Positions 53,713 through 64,000 of a stretch of 64,000 bases of DNA are shown here, one piece after another. Origin of the DNA: Hydractinia symbiolongicarpus (lineage: Eukaryota; Cnidaria; Hydrozoa; Anthoathecata; Hydractiniidae). The notes below the pieces were generated by a model, which saw only the letters and a program-made list of their open reading frames with translations, was not told the DNA's origin and searched no databases. Location of the stretch: assembly GCF_029227915.1 (NCBI RefSeq), contig NC_079875.1, positions 4,092,001 through 4,156,000 of the forward strand. Direction: 5' to 3'. The position numbers were made by a program, and so were the translations under genes. Numbering within the stretch: the stretch's first letter is position 1; each line of letters starts with the position of its first letter.

Positions 53713-56700
53713 AAATTCAATATTATGCTACCATACCCTCGGACTAGAACTCCCTATCTAAGCTATGACTTTCCTGGAAATAATAGGCAGGATTTGTAAG
53801 GCTAGCCATATAAAATATACAGGCATTCTATTTATCTATACAGAATAATTATATATACGGTGCGTACAGTATAATTAGCCGCTTCTACAGCTACTTATAC
53901 GATATATAACTTTTTAGTTAAATTAACTTTTCTTCGTTATCGATCTCCCCATAGCCATCTATATTTATATAGATCAACATAAAATTGTGCTTCAATTAAA
54001 ACCAAGAAAAACGATTTTGTAAAATAGATATAATTTTACTGTAGCTAGCAGTACATATATCGTCTATATTATTAAACAACAAAACTATTCTGATTTCAAG
54101 AAAAAAACATGGAAAAGAAACAGTTAGCTGTAAAGAATACAAAGAAGCTTTTAACAGCTAATTATACTAGGCGTAACATCTAATTATCCTGCATCGGCTA
54201 ACTATATATTGTTAAAGGTTAATTATCAGTTCACCGACCGCTCAGTGCAAGCAACAATAAACTTTTGTCACGTTTCGACAACTTTTCTGCAAAAAATAAA
54301 AAAAATCCTGTGCTGGTATATATATCTTTTTATCTGATAGAAGTAGTCCCACAAAGTGTCATTTGGAAGTTATTTTTAGCCCCCTTTTTCCCATAAGAAC
54401 AGGAGTTGAGTGTCCAGTCATGGAAGAACTACGCAAGACAGGGTCTGTTCAGAATTGACAGAGATTAAAATAAAGCATCTTCATTGGCTTTCGCAAAAAT
54501 GGAATTTTCCGAGCCTTTAGCATGGACAAAAACCTAACAGCGTCCGGCCTTTGTGCTGTCTCTCTCTATCTATCTCCCATCAGGCGATTTTAAAGATTCC
54601 GCCCCGTATAGCGGCGACGGAAATCAAAAATGCAATAAAAAGTAGTTAGAAAAAAGATAACATATATTAAATGTTCTCCACCTATGAACAAATAGCTCAT
54701 GTGACGTAATGTTGTGCATTGGCTTGATAGTACGTGTTTCAAATATTTGTGTCGTGTCGTTGGAACGTGTTATGAACGAAAAGTATAACGTGGAAAAAGC
54801 ACGGCAAATGGTACTTTTTTCTTGAATTTTTAGATTAATTATTATCTCAGTTACATGTTTTCTATTGGGGAGACATTGTTGTAAATTTGTAAACTTATTT
54901 TGCGTATGTAGGCCTCACAGTGGTTGGATAGAAGCAGATAATCGAGACAATAATTTTAGATACTTTAATCCTCGAAATTGGCTTAAATGAACTCGAAATT
55001 TTAGAACTACAATATGAAGTTAAAGCAAAAGAAAATACATTGTGTATGAAGCAATCATGTTAAGTCTAGAAGGGACATTTTTCGTGTTTGATATACATAT
55101 TTTTTCTGAATGGAGCAGCGGCGGCACTCCATTGACTAAGCCCTGAAAGTACATTTATCTATACGTGTATTCTGTATAGCACTTAGAATTCGCCTGTCGT
55201 ATATATTTCCCGCCTTGATATTTCATACATTTTAACATACTTCGTGCGTGCCACTTGGTCTACACGCGGAAACATTCTTAAGAGTTAGGAAAGAAAACAA
55301 CATTTCGGCTGCTGTATTGTTTTACATTAATTTTTGGAAACACAGCACACAAAAAGCCGCGACCTCATTTTGCCTTGTCTTCGTAATAACTGCTTAGGGG
55401 CCACAAGACCCTGGGGACGAGGTTAAAAAGGCCGGCGTTGGATATTTGTTTATGATTCAAGAGAATTTGTCGTTTAGTTAGAGCTGTTGTTATTAGGACG
55501 TCATTTAACTAGAGCTTACGTTAAATCAGGACCAGTTTTAAATTAAGGCCGACGTTAAATTAAACTACATTCGGTTGTTCATACTAATATGTCAAGGCAA
55601 TGCAAACACAAAACAAACAACATCAAATGGGCAAAATATTGCTCCTATAGCAACCGTTGAGCAAATGAAGAAAAATCGGAAAATCGGGACAGAAAAAGGA
55701 CAAGCCCAGTGATATAACGCACATCGTTATCAAACTCTCACGTAATTTGAATTCTTTACTTAATTGATTGATTGATCGATTGTACTCTTGTTTACTCAGC
55801 AAAAAGTGTCACTTAATCACCATGGAAACAAAATTACGGCGCCAATCACCTCATTTAAAATAATTTTACATAATTTTATTTAACGATTCTTGATTTCAAA
55901 GATAGCACAACCGACTGTTTTGGTTTGTAAACAAAATTTTAAAGCAGCGATGACTAAGGAAGAAACACCCTTGACGTATTATGATGCAAAAGATATGCCA
56001 GTTGCCAGTGAATTTCACAATGTCAGCCTATTTAGGTTTTTTTGGAATTTAATGAGATCTTTAATAAAATTAAGGAAATCTGCAAAGTACTGCATTTAAT
56101 TTTAACTACTTCCTTTCAATCCTCTTGTAACGCCCCAACGCCCCTTATTTACTTGTGTCTGTTCTAAAAATTTAGTGTCTCTACGAGGTCAAACCATTGT
56201 TTTGCCAGACAAGAAACTTTTAAAATAAACACCCCAAGATTGCATCCTTATTAATTTCTTAAATTTTTACAGTATGTCAAGAAAAAACAGATAGAAATTG
56301 TTTATGTACTCAGACCTCCGAATTCTATTTTTTCTCATTACTTTTTTCCTGCATAAATGCTGCCAATGGAAATCATATTTGTCGGTAAACCCTTTATTGT
56401 TTGTACTAAAGAACCCCTGGTTTTAAAAGGGGGAAAGAAACCCTCTTACTTCGTATTTTCTTTTAAATTTTTTTTAAACATTATTGTGAGAGCTAAACAC
56501 TCCCCCTTCCCCCTCCATTGACATGATTCTGCTAGCAAATGTTTAACAAAAAACATTCCTACATAAATATAGCTTACCAATAAAAAAAGAGCACCAACCT
56601 GAACGTTTCTTCATTACAGATAAACTCTTTGATAAAATTTCCACTCTATAGGCACTTTTTTTTTATATCTGGCCCATAATTCAACTCTGCGAGCTTGTTA

Positions 56701-59700
56701 TGTTACACATGAACCAGATACTAATTTTCCTGTAAGTTACTCCGCTTTATCTCTTATCTTTTAATCTATGTCTGGAGATGACAATCAACACACCAGGAAT
56801 TATGTAAAAAAATACTGATTCTGATCATGAAAGCAGTTTTTGTTTGATACGTCATTGTGCAAGTATACACGTCTTTACAAGGAGAATGAACGTTTTTCCA
56901 ACAAAAAATATGTCTTTAAATTAGCCAGCGTTTGTTTGACGTCAAAAATGGCTTAATAATGAAAACTGAAGCAATTGTATTGTGCATATTTAATTTTTAG
57001 TTAAACCCTTCAAAAATTGCTAAGGAGAACTGTAATTTTTCCACGTGGGTTTGTTCCCTAGGGACTAAAAGGCAGTTTCATTTTGCAAAAAAACCAAGTA
57101 ATGACGATTTAAAAAACCTAGCCCTGAACAAGTATGGGAAAATATCTATAATTCTAATTTTCAATTTTACAGAATCAATTGTTACAATTTCCAGAAACTT
57201 GTTACAGGAGAACAGAATCCTTGGATCTGTAGAAAGGCCTATAAAAAGGCCCAGAATATATTTATAAGAACTACTTAGTTTATAAGAATGGTGACACTAA
57301 GATTAAAAACATATTAACATAGTCAGCCTGAATTATTAAGAAATAATTATTTTCAAACATTTCTTTTTAATGCTATGTATATGTTCTCCAATCCTTTTTA
57401 TACTACTTTCAACTATAAAAAATATTCAGCATCATCAGTGATACAGACCATTATATTTCACTATTTTTTGAAAGAAAACACAATAAGAACATTCAAGTCT
57501 AAAAAAGCATAAGCTAAAAAAAATGTGAAAATCGTTGAAAAATGTCTACATATATCAAAAATTATTTACTGTGGATATCGATCGTACACGTACGATTAAC
57601 ATATCAGACAAAATTCAGCACAGTCAGCATACTCACCATATTAGGAGTTTGATCAATTGAAGCCAGCCTTTTTGTGAAGTTCATTATATATGATTCAATT
57701 AGCTGGGTTAATACAACATTATGAATGTTTCGTTCTATCATAGCACGCCGCCACAACAAATATGCGAGTTATTTCTGTGTGGTATATAAATTGTACAGTA
57801 GAAGATATTACTCAGAGATTAAACACACTGAATGTGGTAGGCTGCACTGTTCTGAAGAAAAAGAAAGAATTAAAGTATGTTGGAACAAGCTAGAAATTTT
57901 GGTGAGTGAGTTTATGTTTTAAAAGTGTTGATCATTTAAACTGTGGTTTTGATCCTGTATTATGTTGCTCGTGTCTGTTTTATGTCGGTCTTGACTGTTT
58001 TATGTCGGTGGTGTCTGTTTTATGTCAGTCAGACCTTCGCCTCATTCTCATCATCGAAGTGTCTTTAAGGCCGTTGATTTTAGATTTTTTGTCTATTCTT
58101 TTGTAAATACATATATGCTTAATACAGTAGAAGAGTGTTGGAGTTTTCAAAAGATAAAATGTCATAATAATGTAAGCAGGAGTCCTTTCTTAATGCTAAA
58201 CAATAAGTACGATATCATGATTTGTATCTTAGTTGACTATCTAGTTGAGAAAATGGATAATTTAATAAGAATTAGTCCGTAGGAAATCCACGGAAATTCG
58301 CCCCATTGCAGCAAAGTTGATAAAAATATATCACATCTTTCATTTGTAGTTTCAAATTTCATGCGTACTTTTGCATGACTCGGTTTTGGCCGATAAACAG
58401 ACAAAATACGCGTATTGTTAAAAGTTTTTAATAAATAAATCTGTAATCAAAATACCAGTATAAAACCAGGTCTAAAAACTTAACCTCGATAAATTATCAC
58501 ACAAAATCATTTGTTAATCATTTTTTTTTCTATAATACCTTCCTATCTGATTTTTGTTGTTACTAAAACCAACAATTCAAATCAGTTTGATCGATGGAGC
58601 TTCGTTTACAAGTAGCAATTAACATGTGGATAAAAGATGTCTGCGTGATTAATGTATATATGATTGACGTGGACATGATTGACATACGTGACATGCGTGA
58701 CAGTTACGTTGCCTTGTGTATCATGATATCTTGTGTATCATAATATCTTGTGTATCACGATATCTGAACACAATTATATAGTGGTAGACCTGTTGGTTAA
58801 AACTCCCTGAAGTTACAATAATACACCACCCAAATATTATATACATCCCATCACTCATTTCACGAATTGTTTATTAATCGTAAAACAGCGCAAATCGTGA
58901 TTTTCAGGAGAAAATCTTTGATTTTGTGTTCATTTCTTGTTGCTATGTATTATCGCGCCCTAGTGATTACAAAGGTGGGTTTGTGCCAAAACATAATTCT
59001 TATCATTTTATTTGAAAAAAATGTATTTATAAAAAATTACAAAAAATTACTCAAATACGAAATCCTTCTGATAGCTTGATTTTGCTAGAACTATCAGAAA
59101 CCACAGCACCGTTGAAAAAATAAAAGGCCTGAGGACAAGGTTGTTCTATGTTTAAAAAAATAGTTAAGATTGTAGTTCTAGAAGCTTTGTTGAATTTCTT
59201 TGGGTGGTATAGTTCTTAATCTCTTATAAACAGTTCTTCTTCTATAAAAAAATACACTAGTCTATCGCATAACCAAACTGGTGCTGAGTGCTTCCGAATC
59301 GGATTATTGGGTGACTAAATAATTGAAGTCTTCAGCTTCACATCTACTCTATTAATTTGGGTTTCTTTCGCGCTCGTGTAAGGATTTCCATAAGACGTTC
59401 TTTAGTGATGATATAATGGTGATATATGCGTGTGTTTGTTACTTAGTTTCAACAGGGCTACTTTAACCAATGGAAAGTATCATATTTCATTTTAAACATT
59501 TTTTCATACAAAGGAGCAACAACCAAACAGACTAAACCAGATTTTCATTGAGCGATGTGTACGAATACATATGTAAAAAATAACGTGTAAAAATAGAAGG
59601 AAATGAACTTTAATATGTCAATGAACTTATGGTACCTTACAGAAGCAGTTTTTCTTTATATTCTTTCACATTTCCCCTATTTTTAAATTATTTTATTTCT

Positions 59701-62700
59701 GCTATGTTTTCCTTCTAAAGCCTAAAACATTCACGGATATAAATACGTTAGCTCATCATTCTTTTACTTAGATACAAAACAAACGTCTTGATGGTTTTAT
59801 TGTTATTTAAAGGGTGTTTTATGTAAATAAACCTTAATTTACTAGTTTCAAGTTGATCGTAAAGTTTCTTTAATCGGATTTTGTGTTTCTCATTAAAAAC
59901 AACACGGACCCATAACCATATTGTATTAAAAGCATTCCTTCCAGCTGATGCTACTTAGTGTGAATCCATTGAAGCTAGAAACTCAATGTGAATCCATTAA
60001 ACTAGCTGTTTATTTTGTTTGAGATATTTGGAAGTTTGTGTATTTAAAGTGATTAGCTGTCTAAGTCATAACATGTGTTTTTCCTTGTAAATAATCCAAA
60101 TAAAAATAAATAAATAAAAAATATATAGATACAAAAGCGAAAAAATATGAAGCGATCACGGTGAGTTGTTTTTTGACAAACTGGTTAAAAATAAAAATAA
60201 AATATGAAATATGCAAAGTAAAAATAAATGCTATGGTTTTTTTAAATTCTGTTTCGTTTGTTTGTTTGTTTGTTTGTTTCTTGTTTCAATTCTTTATTAT
60301 ATTTTACTGTTTGTTTCGGTTAAGTCTTCATTGGCTACTTTGTTTGTTGATTATACATTATTTCATTATACTTGCAAAAATACATTGTTTTCAAATATCC
60401 ATTGTTTGTTGCGTGCTCTATACTCCACACCCCCAAAACAGCTTAGGACCAAGTTTGGCTACTTTATAACTGGATCGATGCATATAATTTAGATTTAAGG
60501 TCATCGTTACTGATGAAAGAAAAGTATTAATTAAGCTTGATGTTGCTAGCATTTTAGATTGAAATATCGACTTCATACCATTGATTTTTTAAAGCTCTTT
60601 TGTGATTTAACCTGCTTCCTTGAAAGTTAATGAAACGTGTATTTTCCATCTTTTCCATTCCAGTTTTCTTGCACACTACGTGAGGATAAGAAGCGAAGAC
60701 TCCCGTTAAATTATCAAATGAATCATCTTAATATTTGCTGTATCAGCATTTTCCTTTGTTGTGTTAAGAAAACAAAAAGCTTATTAGAACTCGCGGGGAT
60801 TATCCAAACGGAAAGTATTATACAACCTTGCATTGTTGTAGAATAAACGAAGAGAATTATATCAAAGTAAATTATACCGAGTGTGATCAAAAAATAGTTG
60901 ACCTCAGGAGATAAAACTTTGATAATATATTTTGTTGATTGATTTTAAGCTTTTAATCCACTTTTGAATGTCTGAATAGTGTTACATTATCTTTAATTAA
61001 TCCAGCGTTGATTGTATTATCCTGTCTCATCCCATTAAATTAACGAAGCTATTTTACTTCGTGTTGTCTTTTAAGAAGTATTGAAGACACAGATCTCATT
61101 AGTGTAACTCCTTATTATCAATACTGTTGTGATTGTGGGATGTATTAACTGACAGTTGTGTGAATTGTGAGTAACATTTCACTTCCCCTTTCTTGATATC
61201 TTGCCGTAAATTAAGAAGCTAAATTATCAGTGACAGGTGTCAGAGATATCTTGGAGTATTAATTTAAAAGATGGCGCGTTATTTATTATGAAACCAACAA
61301 TTACTTATTAAGTAAAATGTCAGATGTTGGCAAACATGGGGCTACAATCTCTCGCAATAATTTTTAAGACTGCAATTCGAAAAGCTCTCTTTCAGTTTGC
61401 GTGACGTCCCCTCTCCTCCTCAACTTCAATGGTAAATATGAACACACATTAAACCTGTCTGTAACACCGCTCATTTGTGTGATATCAGTCACATCAACAA
61501 TTAAATTAGAAGGGGGGAGGGCAAACAGTTTTAACATTATTGTGGAGAATTATATAGCAACATTTATTGTCCACCATACTGGGGGCGTAGTTTGGGCAAC
61601 ATTCCAAATTTGTTCGTTAACATGCTTATAAAAATAGTTCCTGACATCATTCAGATAGGTATAATTAGATTCAGATATAATTATTTTTCAGGCGACTGAA
61701 TACATTCCAAATTTTCTTATAAAACTTCTCATGACGTTCACAGATTTCAGCTGTTGGTAAAAAGGATATTTCGAACGTATTTTTAAACATCAAAACAGTA
61801 AAAAATTATTTTTACTTTTTTCAAAATGACAACAATTTTAGTCGTATGTTTTGTTGCTAAATAACTAAGCCTCTCCAATATTTTAATTTGATGAAAGTAA
61901 AATTCTGTTTTGATGCGCGAAAATTCGTAAGTGCTAAAATTAGCGTGCGCAAAAATAATTTGCGTATTACAATTTTGTGTCCAAGAAATAAACAACAGAC
62001 TAATTTTTGTGACAACAAAATGAACAGAACTTCAACAGATTTAAAAACAATGGCTGACTATTGGTTTACTTTTCTTTAAAAGAGTTAAACCTTACTGATT
62101 GAGAGTGGAATAATCTTCAAATATCATCATACAAATCTTGTGCTGCTATAATTACAGATTATCCCATGTTAAGCAGTTGCTGTCATCATTATGGTTTCGT
62201 GCACCAACGTCACGAAATATTTCTAGACTTTATTTGTTCATATTTGGCGTCATTTCTACTGTGAAGCATCCGGTGTTTCAATGTATAAAAAAACACAAGA
62301 CCCTATGTTCAAGAACAGTGTTTAAAATATGTTTTGAACCTGGTAAATTAACAGCTGATTCAGGCTGTAACAATATAACAATTAAAATGTCTTTTTTGAA
62401 GGTTTATCAATAAGAATATCTGCATTTTTAGAATTTTTTTCTAACATGACTGATGTTTCACATTTAGACTAAATCAATGTTTTTAAAAGTTTCTTAAATT
62501 TTCCAGGAACAAGCCACCCTGAAAAAGAAACGCTCCTTGTTAAATGAACAGCCATCCTAAAATAAACTCCCCACCTCCATAGGTTTACTTGAGCTTGTAT
62601 GATAGAGAAGTGATATATTTTATAGCCATGCATCAATTTTTTTTATCAATAACTGTTGCAGCTACCGGCTGACAACAATTTACATCCATTCAGTCAAGCA

Positions 62701-62753
62701 ATATTTTAACGTTTAAATAATTTAAAGAAAAGCTTGGCAATTCAAAAATTACC
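53713..62753. other. long gene-poor stretch
   Basis: About 9 kb with no splice-bounded coding exon I can support. It holds ACCCTGGGGACGAGGTT near 55410 (resembling ends near 13678 and 63549) and a (TGTATCA)-like trio at 58715-58762 (TTGTGTATCA, three times). A TATGTCGGT/GTCTGTTTTATG repeat lies at 57975-58030. Confidence 0.4.
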
Positions 62754-63015
62754 TCCCCCCTCCTCCCTCCTCCCTCCTCCCTCCTCCCTCCTCCCTCCTC
62801 CCTCCTCCCTCCTCCCTCCTCCCTCCTCCCTCCTCCCTCCTCCCTCCTCCCTCCTCCCTCCTCCCTCCTCCCTCCTCCCTCCTCCCTCCTCCCTCCTCCC
62901 TCCTCCCTCCTCCCTCCTCCCTCCTCCCTCCTCCCTCCTCCCTCCTCCCTCCTCCCTCCTCCCTCCTCCCTCCTCCCTCCTCCCTCCTCCCTCCTCCCTC
63001 CTCCCTCCTCCCTCC
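62754..63015. repeat. CCTCCCT heptamer microsatellite, about 37 copies
   Basis: Nearly perfect 7-base repeat, all pyrimidine on the + strand. Because 7 and 3 share no factor, every frame is open and reads a 7-residue repeat (SSLLPPP or the minus-strand EEGGGRR); these are not proteins. Confidence 0.97.
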
Positions 63016-63850
63016 AAACCTAAATTTAAGTCCTATGGGTTAAATCCAGTATATACGATATATTCAATTGATGAAGTTTGACTATTGACAATGTCGCCTC
63101 TGGCAACTTGCTAGCAATTTACGTATTATTTATATGAATGACGAACAGGTCAAAATACAACATCAACAGATACATATATTAGTTTATTTTTGTTTACTCT
63201 TGATGACATATTTTTTTGTCAATATTTGTTGGATAATTGATTTTAAAAAAATGTTTTTTTTGATAATGCATGAAAACATGTTTATATGAACTGCAACAAA
63301 AAAACCCTGTCCGATTTTTAAAAATTAAAAACAATAAGTTGGAGAACATCCAATGGTACGGACTTTTATTTTTTAAGTTACAGAGCTGTCAGTGTATGAT
63401 TAAAGCTTATAGATATGTTATCGTAAAAAAGGCAAGGCGCAACAAGTGTCAAGTAAGGCTGTAATCAAAGGGCGGAACCAATGGGGCGGTACTAGCTTGT
63501 GTATAACCATTAGGTCATTAAAGCTTCGTGGTGCATTTTTACAACTATCACTGGGAACGAGGTTGAAAGAAATTGTTTAAATGAGTCTTCACGTAGACCA
63601 TCGTATATTAATCTTTCTCAGAAACATTATGCAACTTCAGAGGGTGTATTTTTACTATTGATTTTAATCATGTATTTTGCATTGTTTGCCGTATTTACTT
63701 TGGATATTTGACTAAAGCAAGATTTCATAAAAACATTTGATCTAAAAAGTATTTTTAATGTGGACCTATTATGCTATACTTAAATATGTCACGATTATTT
63801 GACAAGTCAAGCGAACTTGAAACCAATTTTGATTGAAAATTTCTCTGCAG

Positions 63851-63886
63851 ATTTTGCGTGGGGTGAATCAATGGAGCTTTCAAACC
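63851..63886 (+). CDS. possible lone 36-nt exon of a gene continuing to the right
   Basis: TTCTCTGCAG precedes and GTAAGT follows a 12-codon open segment (ILRGVNQWSFQT in phase 0; a second frame is also open). Splice sites are good but nothing else supports it. Confidence 0.2.
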
Positions 63887-63952
63887 GTAAGTACTTCGTT
63901 GAGAAAAATTCTTTTTGTAAATAGTTGTAAATAATTATCTTTAATAAGTATG

Positions 63953-63988
63953 ACCATGGAGTTAGAAACCTATTTCTAACTCCATGGT
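63953..63988. repeat. perfect 16-bp hairpin
   Basis: ACCATGGAGTTAGAAA, loop CCTA, then TTTCTAACTCCATGGT. It lies 12 bases from the window end and may be the tip of a mobile element. Confidence 0.9.
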
Positions 63989-64000
63989 ATAGTCAACACA

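Noticed and set aside
62734-63081. Open frames of repeated SSLLPPP and, on the other strand, EEGGGRR
   Set aside because: Both are translations of a heptamer microsatellite open in every frame; not proteins.

Overview
The window is nuclear DNA of an AT-rich animal genome. It has many short GT-AG exons in long introns, tRNA-derived SINE-like repeats, MITEs and microsatellites, and no operons. A complete fibrillin gene plus this repeat style suggests an early-branching metazoan, most likely a cnidarian; that assignment is inference. All three recognisable genes are on the + strand.

Layout: (1) 34-1287 holds the last three exons of a gene for a coiled-coil protein that enters from the left. (2) 1.3-14.0 kb is non-coding and repeat-rich: a 438-bp MITE with perfect terminal repeats, a divergent tandem array, two interspersed repeat pairs in the order A-B-A-B, a 7-copy ~125-bp satellite and a SINE-like copy. 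(3) 14088-43518 is a full fibrillin gene. I could place 59 coding exons; joined they give 8751 nt, an open frame of 2916 codons. The module order matches vertebrate fibrillin almost module for module: N-terminal domain, 3 EGF, hybrid 1, 2 cbEGF, TB1, linker, EGF4, 5 cbEGF, TB2, 3 cbEGF, hybrid 2, cbEGF, TB3, 12 cbEGF, TB4, 2 cbEGF, TB5, 7 cbEGF, TB6, 5 cbEGF, TB7, 7 cbEGF, furin site, C-terminal propeptide. The only module-count difference from human FBN1 (recalled) is one extra cbEGF before TB2. Its introns carry a 943-bp piggyBac-like MITE, a second tRNA-derived SINE, several minisatellites and a triplication of an exon's 3' end. (4) 46421-51616 is a 9-exon gene for a 794-residue ankyrin-repeat protein with an acidic/basic N-terminus, family not recognised. 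(5) 51.6-64 kb is mostly gene-free: an ATT microsatellite, tRNA-like and SINE repeats, a 37-copy CCTCCCT heptamer array, one possible lone exon near 63.87 kb and a perfect 16-bp hairpin at the right edge.

The fibrillin product would be secreted, cleaved at a tetra-arginine site and assembled into extracellular microfibrils. Nothing in the sequence links its function to the flanking genes. I see no unknown multi-gene system. The most noteworthy content is the deep conservation of the fibrillin gene, with a few lineage-specific departures, and several well-bounded non-autonomous mobile elements.
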